A stretch of DNA of 64,000 nucleotides from positions 558,001-622,000 of the forward strand of contig CAWUFE020000007.1 in assembly GCA_963921345.3 (NCBI GenBank), written 5' to 3'. This stretch comes from Hoeflea_A sp963921345 (GTDB lineage Bacteria > Pseudomonadota > Alphaproteobacteria > Rhizobiales > Rhizobiaceae). The number at the start of each line of letters is the position of its first letter. The stretch's first letter is position 1. The notes below the pieces were generated by a model. The model had not been told where the DNA came from, ran no database searches, and saw nothing but the letters and a program-made list of their open reading frames with translations. The position numbers and the translations under genes are program-made. Below, in pieces: positions 24,181 through 33,516 of the stretch.

Positions 24181-25758
24181 ATGTCGATCACAGCCGGACA
24201 GAAAGTCGAGAACGCCCGCCGTGGGGAGGACGATATCCGCGGTGCCAAGGACCGGTTCCTGGCGATGATGAGCCACGAAATCCGGACCCCACTCAACGGT
24301 CTGCTCGGCATCGTCGGCTTGCTGCAGGACGGTTCGCTCGACGAAGAGCAGCGGCACCTTTTGGAAATCGCTTCCCGCTCCGGCCAACAGCTCAACCGCG
24401 TCGTCAACGATATCCTCGACTTCGCTCGCCTCGACGCCGGCCCCGCGGTCTTGGAGCGGCGCAGCTATCGGATCCGCGATCTGATCGAGAATGTCGCAAG
24501 TCTCGTCAGGAGCGAAGCAACCGCAAAAGGGCTTTCCGTTCGCACCTCGGTAAACGATGGCGTGCCAGCCGTGCTGATGGGCGATCCGGAGCGCATCCGC
24601 CAGGTGCTTTTCAACCTCGCCAGGAACGCCGTCAAATTTACCGAATCCGGCCGAGTTGTCATCTCGGCCGAGCGAACCGTCGTGCGGCAGGAGCCTGCAC
24701 TATCGTTCCGCGTCGAGGATACCGGCATCGGCATTCCAGAATCGCGCCAGCAAGCGCTGTTCGAACCATTCGCGACCGGCGATGCTAGCTACACCCGCGA
24801 TGTCGACGGAACCGGATTGGGTCTGGCGATTGCAAAAGCTCTGGTTGATGCGATGCACGGATCGATCGCAGTGTGCAGCGAAGCTGGTCGCGGTGCGGCG
24901 TTCCGATTCGACTTGCCACTTGAGGAGAGCGTCGCCCCCGAATTCGCTCCCGAAAGCGGCGGGCAGATCAAGAGCGCAAAGCTGACAGGCCTGCACGCCT
25001 TGCTGGTGGACGACAATCCGATCAGCCAGATCGATGCGCTCGGCTGCCTCGAGACCCTCGGTTGCCGGATCGATGTGGCGGGCAGCGGGCGGGAGGCGCT
25101 CGAGGCGGCCTGGTCAAGGCCGTTCGATTTCATCCTCATGGATCTCGCCATGCCGCATCCGGACGGGCTGGCCGTCACCCGCGAAATTCGCGGTGGTTCC
25201 GGACACAATGCCGGAACACCCATCATCGGACTTTCACCCTACGCGCTGGAAACGGATCGACAATTGGCCGGCGCCGCCGGCATGAGCGACCTGATTGCCA
25301 AGCCGGTATCTGGGGCTGCTTTGGCGCAAACGGTCGCCCGGCATATCGATGTTGGCGAAGTGGATGACCGCGACGAGATCCGGGCTGCAGTGAATCTCGT
25401 GCGGCATTTCGACGGAACGGTCCTGCTTCCTGCGGTGGATGGCCAGGATGCGGACATGCGTCGGGAACTGCTGGCGCAATTCGGCAAAGACGTGGAGAGC
25501 CGCACCGCATTGCTCGTTCGCGCCTGCCGCAATCGCGACTGGGGTGCCGTGCAGACGGCGGGCTGCGCTCTGAAGAGTCTGGCCGGAGCGTTCGGAGCGA
25601 CCAGTTTGCTTGAGAGGGCTACCGCGATCATCTCGGCCGGGCGCACCGAAGACGCATCGGGATTGCAGTCCGAAATCCGTGCTCTCGAGGTATTGGTCCC
25701 GCAAATTCTCGAAGTCCTCGGGGCCTGGGAGCAGGAGCTTTCTCAAAAGCCGACCTGA
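24181..25758 (+). CDS. Soluble hybrid histidine kinase with receiver and degenerate Hpt domain
   Basis: The 525-residue protein has no sensor or membrane region. It starts about 20 residues before the H box (FLAMMSHEIRTPLNG, His32). An HATPase domain follows with FNLARNAVKF, DTGIGIPES and GTGLGLAIAKA. Residues 270-390 form a receiver with Asp321 (LMDLAMP) and Lys374. The C-terminal helical bundle aligns with Hpt domains, but the phospho-acceptor position reads AGCALKS, with Cys462 instead of His, so the usual relay from receiver to Hpt should be blocked. Input probably comes from a partner protein. Whether it controls bhc is unknown; it is the next gene downstream on the same strand. Confidence 0.88.
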   Translation: MSITAGQKVENARRGEDDIRGAKDRFLAMMSHEIRTPLNGLLGIVGLLQDGSLDEEQRHLLEIASRSGQQLNRVVNDILDFARLDAGPAVLERRSYRIRDLIENVASLVRSEATAKGLSVRTSVNDGVPAVLMGDPERIRQVLFNLARNAVKFTESGRVVISAERTVVRQEPALSFRVEDTGIGIPESRQQALFEPFATGDASYTRDVDGTGLGLAIAKALVDAMHGSIAVCSEAGRGAAFRFDLPLEESVAPEFAPESGGQIKSAKLTGLHALLVDDNPISQIDALGCLETLGCRIDVAGSGREALEAAWSRPFDFILMDLAMPHPDGLAVTREIRGGSGHNAGTPIIGLSPYALETDRQLAGAAGMSDLIAKPVSGAALAQTVARHIDVGEVDDRDEIRAAVNLVRHFDGTVLLPAVDGQDADMRRELLAQFGKDVESRTALLVRACRNRDWGAVQTAGCALKSLAGAFGATSLLERATAIISAGRTEDASGLQSEIRALEVLVPQILEVLGAWEQELSQKPT

Positions 25759-25764
25759 CGAACC

Positions 25765-26691
25765 TCAAGTCGTTTGCCCCAGCAAGAGCGGCCGATGCCG
25801 CAGGAACTCAGCCGCCATGAAGTCGACGAAGGCGCGAACCCGCGCCGTGGTCCGCAGATCGTTGTGCAGCAAAAGCCAGATACTGCGGTCGGCAACGATT
25901 TCGGTGTTTGGCACACGCTGCAGTTCCGGCTCCGTGTCGCCGGCGAAACAAGGCAGGAAAGTCATGCCCATGCCGTCGCGTGCCATCTCTCGCTGCATGA
26001 CGCCTTCGGGGGCAGAATGGCGAATGCTGGCTGCCGGAAACCGCGACTTGCGTGACCACTCGGGATGCGGATCGTCGTCGCCCCAACCGATCCATACCAG
26101 CCCCGTGCCGTCGCCGTCGAACAGGTCGCGGTGGGTGTCGATATAGGATCGCGAGGCGTAGATGCCCTTGGCATACTGGATGACCTTGCGGCCGACGACA
26201 TCGTCGGTCACCGAATAGGCGACGCGGATCGATACGTCCGCCTCGTGCTTGGTGAGGTCCTGGAAGCTGTTGCTGATCTGGATGTCCAGGTCGATCTCCG
26301 GATAGGCCGTGGAAAATCGCGCCAGCAGCGGGGCGATGAACACATAGGCGAGGCTGGGCGGCAGGGTAATGCGGACGACACCCGATGGCCGGTTGTCCAG
26401 TCCGGAGAGCTTTCGCCGCGCCCCGACGACCTCGGCCTCCGCCCGCTCGGCGATCGGCAGCAATTCCTCGCCTGCCTGGGTCAGCACCAGACCGTCGACG
26501 GAACGCTCGAATAGGCGCACCGCATAGTCCGTTTCAAGATTGGCGAGGCGCCGCGCGATGGTGGCGTGATTAACCTGCAGCGATGCAGCGGCGGCGCGCA
26601 GCGAGCCGTGTCGGGCAATGGCCAGAAAATAGGGCAAGTCGCCCCAATCTGCGGGTTTTGCTCGCGTATTGGCGGCCGGCCGCTCCGTCAT
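25765..26691 (-). CDS. LysR-family transcriptional regulator
   Basis: The 308-residue protein has an N-terminal LysR helix-turn-helix (LPYFLAIARHGSLRAAAASL, with VNHATIARRLANLE) and a periplasmic-binding-like effector domain starting near residue 95. The VNHATIARRL recognition helix is typical of the group that acts on nearby divergent genes. ATG 26691 is chosen because GGGAGGG lies just upstream; a longer frame to 26775 has no ribosome site. It is divergent from the SRPBCC gene at 26809 and may control it. Confidence 0.9.
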   Translation of the reverse strand: MTERPAANTRAKPADWGDLPYFLAIARHGSLRAAAASLQVNHATIARRLANLETDYAVRLFERSVDGLVLTQAGEELLPIAERAEAEVVGARRKLSGLDNRPSGVVRITLPPSLAYVFIAPLLARFSTAYPEIDLDIQISNSFQDLTKHEADVSIRVAYSVTDDVVGRKVIQYAKGIYASRSYIDTHRDLFDGDGTGLVWIGWGDDDPHPEWSRKSRFPAASIRHSAPEGVMQREMARDGMGMTFLPCFAGDTEPELQRVPNTEIVADRSIWLLLHNDLRTTARVRAFVDFMAAEFLRHRPLLLGQTT

Positions 26692-26808
26692 TCCTTGCCC
26701 TCCCGCAATGCTCCGTGGATCGTTTTCGATCCCGCGTGGCGCGATCTTGATCATTCTCAAGCATTTTTCAGCCACCTACCTATGTGGGATCGAGAAGAGG
26801 AGACGACA

Positions 26809-27273
26809 ATGGCCACAATCTCAGTTGAGAAAATCGTTCAGGCGCCGGTGAGCGAGGTCTGGGCAACCTGGGACGACTTTGGCGGAATCTACCGCTTCAA
26901 TCCCAATCTGAGCGGTTCGCATCTGCTGGAGGGCAGCGCGCCTACCGGACTCGGTGCCACGCGGCAGTGTGACCTGATCGACGGCAAGAACTATATCCAG
27001 GAGCGTGTCATCGACTACGTGCCCAACAAACGCATGGTCCTCGATGTCTTCAACGGCACTGTTCCGGTGAAGAACGCCCGTGCGGAAATCGAACTGCGTC
27101 CGGTGGACGACAACAGTACGGCCGTCAGCATGACCATGCATTTCGAACCGAAAATGGGTGTCCTGGGCAAACTCATGCTGCCGCTGATGAAGCCGCAGTT
27201 CCGCAAACTTCTGACGAAGCTGCTGGAGGGCAACGCCGCCTATGTCGAAAAGGCCCGACCGATGGCAGCTTAA
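26809..27273 (+). CDS. SRPBCC-family protein
   Basis: The 154-residue protein shows the START/Bet v 1-like layout: an N-terminal strand VEKIVQAPVSEVWATWDDFGG, a central beta grip, and a long C-terminal helix (KPQFRKLLTKLLEGNAAYVEKA). These domains bind hydrophobic ligands or act in polyketide-type cyclisation, and no catalytic residue is evident here. GAGGAGA precedes ATG 26809. It lies divergent from the LysR gene and about 100 bases before the DUF427 gene, possibly in one unit. Confidence 0.8.
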   Translation: MATISVEKIVQAPVSEVWATWDDFGGIYRFNPNLSGSHLLEGSAPTGLGATRQCDLIDGKNYIQERVIDYVPNKRMVLDVFNGTVPVKNARAEIELRPVDDNSTAVSMTMHFEPKMGVLGKLMLPLMKPQFRKLLTKLLEGNAAYVEKARPMAA

Positions 27274-27370
27274 TACGGGCAGCAAAGCGGGCCGGTCTTT
27301 CCATCGGGGCCGGCTTCGCGCTAGAACCGGGTCGATGGCACAATCGATCCGGCTAAAGGGGGTGACGGTG

Positions 27371-27763
27371 ATGGAGGGGGTGATCCGCAACCCGGGCAAT
27401 CCGCACCACTATATGCAGCTCGACGTACTCGATCAGAAGGTCCGCATTTTGTTCGAAGGGGAGGAAGTCGCGGTCACCGACCGGGCGATGCGTCTGCTTG
27501 AGGTCGGGCGGCGGCTCTATGCGCCGCAATACTACATCCCGGTCGAGGATATCTTCGCCAAGCTGGTGCAGACGGACAAGGCCACCCATTGTCCGCTGAA
27601 AGGGCAGGCGGCCTATTTCGACCTGCACGGCGAGACCGGAGTGCGGGCAGGCGAGATCGCCTGGTCCTATCCGACGCCGTTCGATTTCGCAGCACCGCTG
27701 GCCGGCCACATCGCCTTCGATGCGAAACGCGTTGCCACTTGCGTTGAAGCAGCGGTCCGGTAA
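27371..27763 (+). CDS. DUF427 domain-containing protein
   Basis: The roughly 130-residue product contains the DUF427 core: VRILFEGEEVAVTDRAMRLLE, PQYYIPVEDIFAKL and THCPLKGQAAYFDL, ending IAWSYPTPFDFAAPLAGHIAFD. The domain is a small beta fold of unknown activity that is widespread in actinobacteria and proteobacteria. ATG 27371 is preferred for its position relative to the domain and the AAGGGGG upstream; an in-frame ATG at 27335 is possible. It is followed by the glycosylase gene after 40 bases. Confidence 0.82.
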   Translation: MEGVIRNPGNPHHYMQLDVLDQKVRILFEGEEVAVTDRAMRLLEVGRRLYAPQYYIPVEDIFAKLVQTDKATHCPLKGQAAYFDLHGETGVRAGEIAWSYPTPFDFAAPLAGHIAFDAKRVATCVEAAVR

Positions 27764-27803
27764 GACGATTTGCGGAAACAACAGCGACAGGCCGAGGGAC
27801 GCC

Positions 27804-28475
27804 ATGCAGGATTTTGAAGCGATCTACAGCATAGCAGCCGGTCGCAAGGGAGGGGTCGAAGCGTTCGAGGAAACGCTGCCGACCCCGAAGGAACCCGACG
27901 TTCTGGCGGCGATCCCCGATGATCGCTGGCTCTCGACCATGAGCAAGTGCATCTTCCAGGCAGGCTTCAACTGGAAGGTCGTGGAGAACAAATGGTCTGA
28001 TTTCGAGGAGGTTTTTCACGGTTTCGACATCGGCCGCGCCGGTTTCCTGACCGACGAGGATATCGGCGAACTGGCCAGCAATCCGCGCATCATCCGCCAT
28101 GGCAAGAAGATCGCCTCGATCCGCGAGAATGCACAGTTCCTCGGTGCGCTCGCCCGTGAACACGGTTCCGCCGCCAAGGTTTTCGCCGAATGGCCGGCCG
28201 AAGACTATATCGGGCTGCTGGAGCTGTTGAAAAAGCGAGCGTCGCGCCTCGGCGGAAACACGGCCCAGTATTTTCTCCGGTTCATGGGCGTCGACAGCTT
28301 CGTTCTCTCCCGCGACGTGGTCGCGGCTTTGATCCGCGAGGGAATAGTCGACAAGAATCCGAGCTCCAAACGCGATCAGCAGAAGGTGCAGGAGGCATTC
28401 AATGCCTGGCGGGCCGAGTCGGGCCGTCCTCTCGGCCACATCAGCCGGGTGCTGGCCTGCTCCGTCGGCGATTAG
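27804..28475 (+). CDS. 3-methyladenine DNA glycosylase I-like protein
   Basis: The 223-residue protein belongs to the HhH-GPD superfamily close to Tag. Landmarks are STMSKCIFQAGFNWKVVENKW, FDIGRAGFLTDEDIGELASNPRIIRHGKKIASI and YFLRFMGVDSFVLSRDVVAAL. Tag enzymes remove N3-methyladenine from DNA. The N-terminal zinc-binding Cys/His of classic Tag are not evident, so it is a divergent member. The stop TAG shares TTAG with the convergent M20 gene, a four-base overlap of gene ends. Confidence 0.82.
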   Translation: MQDFEAIYSIAAGRKGGVEAFEETLPTPKEPDVLAAIPDDRWLSTMSKCIFQAGFNWKVVENKWSDFEEVFHGFDIGRAGFLTDEDIGELASNPRIIRHGKKIASIRENAQFLGALAREHGSAAKVFAEWPAEDYIGLLELLKKRASRLGGNTAQYFLRFMGVDSFVLSRDVVAALIREGIVDKNPSSKRDQQKVQEAFNAWRAESGRPLGHISRVLACSVGD

Positions 28476-29656
28476 CGGCGGTCAGAATTCTCGCCGAGCA
28501 ACCGATCGATCGTGGCGCGGAAGACAGCCGCGCCAGAGCCGATGAGTTCGTCGGGGAAATCGTAGTCGGGATTGTGCAGGGCCGGGTGATCGGTGCCGGC
28601 GCCAAGGAAGAACATGGCTGAGCGGGCCTGCGCGCCAAAGGCGCCGAAGTCCTCCGAAAATCGCATCGGTTCCGGCAGGTCCTCGACCCGCAAACCACAC
28701 TGTATTGCCGCCGCGCGGTAGTGCTCGATCAGCCCGGCATCGTTGCTGCAGGCATCGAAGATATCGTCATAGTCGAACGCGCATCCGAGGTCGTGTGCCT
28801 GTGCCGCATCGCGGGTGATGGCTTCGGCGTCTGCGACCAGTTCAGCCATGCGCTCGTCGGTCACGGTTCGCAGAGTGGCCCAAACCTCGGCCTGGCCCGG
28901 CGCCACTCCGAAAGCCCGTTCGCCGAGCGTGGCGTGGACAACGGTTGCCAGCAAAAAATTCTCGTCCAATGCGCCGGGCCGCGACAGGCCGTCCAGCCCC
29001 TCGATCGTCGACGCCAACGCCAAAGCCGGAGACAGGCCGGTTTCGGGCATGGACGCATGCGCCGTCTTGCCGGCAAAGCGGATTCGCATCCCGCGGGAGG
29101 CGCAGTTGGCGTGCCCCGGCTTCAACAGCACCTGGTGCAGCGGAAAGCCGGGAAGGTTGTGCAGCGACAAGGCAAAGTCGACGACGAGCTCGCCGAAACG
29201 GGGATCCGCAAGAACCGCTCGGGCGCCCTTGCCGGTCTCCTCCGCCGGCTGGAAGAGCAGCACGACGCGACCGCAGGTCGGCGGAGTCTGGCGAAGTGTC
29301 GCACCGAGCGCGAGCAGTATGGCCATGTGACCGTCGTGACCGCAGAGGTGTCCCTTGCCGAGGGTTTGCGAGCGGTGGGGATGATGACCGATCTCCTCGA
29401 TCGGCAAGCCGTCCAGCTCACAACGAACCATCACCGTCGGGCCGGCCTGACGCCCCGGAAAAACGGCTGCAACGCCCGTGCCGCCAAGACCTTCGACAAT
29501 CGTCTCCGGGTTCAGTCGAGTGAGATGCGAAGCGATCGACGCGGCGGTTGCGGTTTCCTCGCCGGAGAGTTCCGGCCGGGTGTGCAGTTCGCGCCTGACA
29601 CGCTGCGCCTCTTCGATGATCGTATCGGACGGAAACTGGCTCAATGGGGACCTCAC
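28472..29656 (-). CDS. M20-family amidohydrolase (N-acyl amino acid/hippurate hydrolase type)
   Basis: The protein of about 394 residues is an M20D peptidase-like amidohydrolase. Metal ligands are visible in GKGHLCGHDGHMA, LFQPAEETGKGA and FALSLHNLPG, and the catalytic region is SEDFGAFGAQ. These cytoplasmic enzymes release amino acids from N-acyl or amide derivatives. The start is unclear: GTG 29656, TTG 29644 (with GAGG upstream) or TTG 29701 all keep the domain intact. Its end overlaps the glycosylase gene by four bases. The substrate is not identifiable from context. Confidence 0.88.
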   Translation of the reverse strand: MRSPLSQFPSDTIIEEAQRVRRELHTRPELSGEETATAASIASHLTRLNPETIVEGLGGTGVAAVFPGRQAGPTVMVRCELDGLPIEEIGHHPHRSQTLGKGHLCGHDGHMAILLALGATLRQTPPTCGRVVLLFQPAEETGKGARAVLADPRFGELVVDFALSLHNLPGFPLHQVLLKPGHANCASRGMRIRFAGKTAHASMPETGLSPALALASTIEGLDGLSRPGALDENFLLATVVHATLGERAFGVAPGQAEVWATLRTVTDERMAELVADAEAITRDAAQAHDLGCAFDYDDIFDACSNDAGLIEHYRAAAIQCGLRVEDLPEPMRFSEDFGAFGAQARSAMFFLGAGTDHPALHNPDYDFPDELIGSGAAVFRATIDRLLGENSDRR

Positions 29657-29756
29657 TTCGCGCGGATGGCACGGATACCCCACCTGTGCGGTCGGCAGCA
29701 AGTCCGGACGCGAGCCTCATGGAGGCCTTGTCGCCGGTCAGGCGCTCAATCCGACG

Positions 29757-32117
29757 TTAGAATTCCGACCAATCATCCTTGCCGCCGGAGCCGGCCTTGC
29801 GGGTAAAGGCGCCCCTGACCTTTGTGACGAGCCGGCGGGCGGGCGAGGGCGACGGGGATTCCCCGTCGGCAGCAGCCGGCCGCGGCGCGTCGTTGGCCAG
29901 GCGGAACTGGCCGACATTGCGGGTGAGATTGTCGCTCTCTTGAGCCAGCATCTGGCTGACCGCGTTGGTTTCCTCGACCATCGCCGCGTTCTGATGCGTG
30001 GTCTGGTCCATCTGACCGACGGCGGCGTTGATCCCCTGGATGCCGGTCGCCTGTTCGCGTGCGCCCGTTGCGATGGCGTTGACGTGTTCGTTGATGCGCA
30101 CCACCGCTTCGCCGATCTGCGACAGCGCGGTGCCGGCGGCGGTGACCAGCTCGACTCCGGATTTTACCTCTTCGCCGGATTTGGTGATCAGCGCCTTGAT
30201 GTCCTTGGCGGCGGTCGCCGAGCGCTGGGCCAACTCGCGCACCTCCTGGGCCACCACGGCGAAGCCCTTGCCGGCCTCGCCGGCCCGGGCGGCTTCGACA
30301 CCGGCGTTCAACGCCAGCAGGTTGGTCTGGAAGGCGATCTCGTCGATGACATTGATGATGTCGGATATTTCACCGGAGGCCGTCTCGATGCGTTCCATGG
30401 CCTGCATCGCATCGGAAACCACCACGCCCGACTGCTCGGCACTTTCCTTGGTTTCGGCCACCATTCGGCGGGCGTCTTCGGCCCTTTCGCTTGCGGTGTT
30501 GACCGTGACCGTGATCTCCTCGAGAGCCGCCGAGGTTTCCTCCAGCGAAGCTGCCTGTTGCTCGGTTCGGCGCGACAGGTCATCGGCCGCTGTACGGACC
30601 TGATTGGCATGTCCCTGAAGCGAGGCCGTGCTGTCGCGAACGTCGGACAGGGAGCGGCTCAGCGTGCGGGTGGTGTGGTTGTAGTTTTCGCGCAGACTTT
30701 CAAGGTCGTCCTTGAACGGCATATCGATGGTGATCGAGACATCGCCCTGGGCCAGCCGCTCGAGTCCGGCCGCCAGAGCGTCGACCGCCTGCCGCGTCAG
30801 CTCCTGCTCCTCAAGTCCCTGGCGCTCGCGGTCGGCACGTTCTTTTTCGGACAGCAACCGGTTGTTCTCGGTTTCTTCCTCCAGACGGGCCTTTTCGATG
30901 GCGGCATCGCGGAACACCGCGACGGACTGGGCCATGCCGCCAATCTCGTCGCGCCTGTCGGTATCGAGTTCGACGGTGGTATTGCCGTCGGCGAGCTCAT
31001 GCATGCTCTGCGCCAGATCGTTGATCGGACGGGAAATGGTGCGGGAAAACCAGATCGCGACGGCAAGGCAAAGAAGCGATACACAACCGGCGAGGGCCAG
31101 CATCACCAGTTCCATGCGCACCAGCCCGGCGAAGGCTTCCGTTTCGTCGACCAGCGTGGCGACGATCAGGTCCTGGCCATCGACGTCGACGCGTGTGATC
31201 GCGGCACGCGCTTCGAGGCCGCGATAGCCTTCGATCACGCCGATCTCAGTTTGATCGTTGCGCGCATTGGCGATCAGCGGCGAGCCGAGCTGCACGGCAA
31301 ATCCGTCATCGCCCTCGGTCAGTTCGGCATCGACAACCAGATATCCTTGCGAGTTGAGCAAAAGGGTTTCGCCGTTCTTGCCCAGGCCCTCGCGACCGTT
31401 GATCACCGCGGCAATCTCGGTGGACGGAAGACGCAGGATCAACGCGCCCAGGCGGGTATCGCCCTTGAAGACCGGCTTCGAAACGAAGGCGGCGGAGCCG
31501 CCGGCAAAGGGTGCGTATGGTTCGATCTCCACGAAAGAGGCGGCGCTCTCCGGATCAGCGTTGCCGGCCGCCTCGAACGCCCTGGCCAGGCCGGTATCCT
31601 TTAACGGACCGTCCATCAGATTGGCGGCAAAATCGGTGTCCTTTGCAACGGAATAGATGATATTGCCGGCTGCATCGACCAGCAGAACGTCGTCGAAGCC
31701 GCCACCATCGATCAGGCCTGCGAAGTACCCGTGATAGTGAGCGTGCGAGCTGTCGAACCCATCCACTTCGGGATTGGCAAGCAGATGGCGCTTCCCGGCC
31801 GGGTGCGGGTTTTTCTCGATATAGCGCTTTTGCAGAATGCCGGCGCGGTCGCCGTCGATCAGCTCGTATTCGAAGCCGATGAACTCCAGCGCCTCGACGG
31901 TTGTCTTGCTCTCGGCGATCGCCTTGGCGTCGTTGCCGGCATTGCTGAAAAACTGCTCAAGCCCGCCCTTCTTGTCGGTCACCAGGGCAGTCAGCTTGTC
32001 ATCGACCTGGGCAATGTTCGTCTGCCGCGCGACATAGATGCCGCCAGCGCTGGTGGCGGCGACGGCAAGCAGTGTCATGAGCACGGCGGCGAGCGGTAAT
32101 TTGCGTGAGATTTGCAT
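29757..32117 (-). CDS. Methyl-accepting chemotaxis protein with Cache-type sensor
   Basis: The 786-residue transmembrane receptor starts with a membrane helix (residues 8-30) and a large periplasmic dCache-like domain (to about 330) containing HAHYHGYFAGLIDGGGFDD and LLVDAAGNIIYSVAKDTDF. A second helix (VMLALAGCVSLLCLAVAIWF), a HAMP linker and the signalling hairpin with EIAFQTNLLALNAGVEAARAG follow. The C-terminus ends DDWSEF without the NWETF-type CheR tether. Ligand binding outside would modulate CheA inside. An upstream extension of the frame to 32261 is not part of the protein. Ligand is unknown. Confidence 0.92.
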   Translation of the reverse strand: MQISRKLPLAAVLMTLLAVAATSAGGIYVARQTNIAQVDDKLTALVTDKKGGLEQFFSNAGNDAKAIAESKTTVEALEFIGFEYELIDGDRAGILQKRYIEKNPHPAGKRHLLANPEVDGFDSSHAHYHGYFAGLIDGGGFDDVLLVDAAGNIIYSVAKDTDFAANLMDGPLKDTGLARAFEAAGNADPESAASFVEIEPYAPFAGGSAAFVSKPVFKGDTRLGALILRLPSTEIAAVINGREGLGKNGETLLLNSQGYLVVDAELTEGDDGFAVQLGSPLIANARNDQTEIGVIEGYRGLEARAAITRVDVDGQDLIVATLVDETEAFAGLVRMELVMLALAGCVSLLCLAVAIWFSRTISRPINDLAQSMHELADGNTTVELDTDRRDEIGGMAQSVAVFRDAAIEKARLEEETENNRLLSEKERADRERQGLEEQELTRQAVDALAAGLERLAQGDVSITIDMPFKDDLESLRENYNHTTRTLSRSLSDVRDSTASLQGHANQVRTAADDLSRRTEQQAASLEETSAALEEITVTVNTASERAEDARRMVAETKESAEQSGVVVSDAMQAMERIETASGEISDIINVIDEIAFQTNLLALNAGVEAARAGEAGKGFAVVAQEVRELAQRSATAAKDIKALITKSGEEVKSGVELVTAAGTALSQIGEAVVRINEHVNAIATGAREQATGIQGINAAVGQMDQTTHQNAAMVEETNAVSQMLAQESDNLTRNVGQFRLANDAPRPAAADGESPSPSPARRLVTKVRGAFTRKAGSGGKDDWSEF

Positions 32118-32319
32118 CGTAAAGCCCTGAAATAGGTAAGCTTTCTGCCTGAACAGGCAGAGTTCGCCCATGCCGAAAGGCGGGTGTCGATGCATCATGC
32201 AAACACGGGAAGGAACGGCGGTTTTGTGCCACGCGGCTCCGGTTCCCGAGCCCCGGGACAACTTAGGCTTGCCCCGTTAAGAGAAATTTAAACCGGCAAT
32301 GCAGGACGCGCAGGAATGG

Positions 32320-33507
32320 TCAAAGATTGACCCACGCCGCGTTCTTTTTCGATGACTTCACGCAGGCGTCTACGAAGCGCAGGCCGAGCACGCCGTCATG
32401 AACCGTTGGATAGACGACATCCTTGGGCACCTTGCCGTTCTTCTTGCGCAGCGAACGAATGGCGGTTGCTGCTTCTGCATAGATGTTGGCGAAACCTTCC
32501 AGGTAACCCTCCGGATGACCGGGAGGAACCCGCGTCATCCGCTGGGAAGCCGGTCCGGCGCCTGCGCCACCGCGGGTCAGAAGCTGCTTCGGCTTGCCGA
32601 AGGGCGTGTACCACAACTGGTTGGGGTTCTCCTGGTGCCACTCGAGGCCGCCATCGGTGCCGTAGATACGCAGCTTCAACCCGTTTTCGTTGCCCGGAGC
32701 GACCTGGCTCGACCACAAGATACCCTTGGCCGGCTTTTCCTTGCCGACCGGTTTGAAGCGCAGCAGCACATGAGCGTTGTCGTCCAGTTTGCGGCCCTCG
32801 ACAAAGGAATCGAGATCCGCCGCCAGGCACTGGGTTTCCAGGCCGCTGACGAAGCTCGCCAGGTTCCAGGCATGGGTGCCGATATCCCCGATGCAGCCGC
32901 CGGCGCCCGACTGTTTGGGATCGGTGCGCCAGACCGCCTGCTTGTTGCCGGTCGTTTCCGCTGCCTCGGTCAACCAGTCCTGGGCGTATTCGGCCTGAAC
33001 AAGACGGATGGTGCCGAGCTTTCCTTTCGCCACCATGTCCCGGGCCTGTCGGATCATGGGGTAGCCGGTGTAATTGTGGGTGAGCACGAAGAGCCGGTCG
33101 CTGTTTTGCGCCAGCGCTGCGAGTTTTTTTGCGTCGGCGAGCGTCGAGGTCAGCGGTTTGTCGCAGATGACGTGGATGCCGGCCCGGAGAAAAGCCCGTG
33201 CGACCGGAAAGTGCACATGATTCGGCGTGACGATGGCGACGGCTTCGATACCGTCGCCACGGGCAGCCTCCGCCTTGGCCATCTGCTGATAGGAGCTGTA
33301 GCTGCGGTCCGCCGCGAGGCCGAGTTCGGCGCCGGAAGCCCTTGCCCGGTCCGGGTCGGAGGAGAGGGCGCCCGCTACCAGGTCGTAATGGCCGTCCATT
33401 CGGGCCGCGATACGGTGGACGGCGCCGATAAACGCGCCCTGTCCGCCGCCGACCATACCCAGCCGGACCGGGGCTGTTCCGCTACCGGGTTTTGCCGCAC
33501 TGACCAT
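32320..33507 (-). CDS. Gfo/Idh/MocA-family oxidoreductase (second of two)
   Basis: The 395-residue NAD(P)-dependent sugar dehydrogenase has a Rossmann start RLGMVGGGQGAFIGAVHRIA, the cofactor/catalytic motif CDKPLTSTLADAKKL (usually EKP) and the substrate-site helix GGCIGDIGTHAWNLASF with its catalytic-type His. AGGAGGA precedes ATG 33507. It is the last gene of the eight-gene minus-strand sugar operon, nine bases after the TIM-barrel gene. In such cassettes this enzyme oxidises the 3-OH of a glycoside or reduces the keto product. Which step it takes cannot be told from sequence. Confidence 0.9.
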   Translation of the reverse strand: MVSAAKPGSGTAPVRLGMVGGGQGAFIGAVHRIAARMDGHYDLVAGALSSDPDRARASGAELGLAADRSYSSYQQMAKAEAARGDGIEAVAIVTPNHVHFPVARAFLRAGIHVICDKPLTSTLADAKKLAALAQNSDRLFVLTHNYTGYPMIRQARDMVAKGKLGTIRLVQAEYAQDWLTEAAETTGNKQAVWRTDPKQSGAGGCIGDIGTHAWNLASFVSGLETQCLAADLDSFVEGRKLDDNAHVLLRFKPVGKEKPAKGILWSSQVAPGNENGLKLRIYGTDGGLEWHQENPNQLWYTPFGKPKQLLTRGGAGAGPASQRMTRVPPGHPEGYLEGFANIYAEAATAIRSLRKKNGKVPKDVVYPTVHDGVLGLRFVDACVKSSKKNAAWVNL

Positions 33508-33516
33508 CTCGTCCTC

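Noticed and set aside
29478..31604. 708-codon plus-strand open frame opposite the chemotaxis receptor
   Set aside because: It mirrors the receptor gene in the antisense frame, as GC-rich codon use often produces. Its product has no family features, whereas the minus strand encodes full Cache, HAMP and signalling domains.
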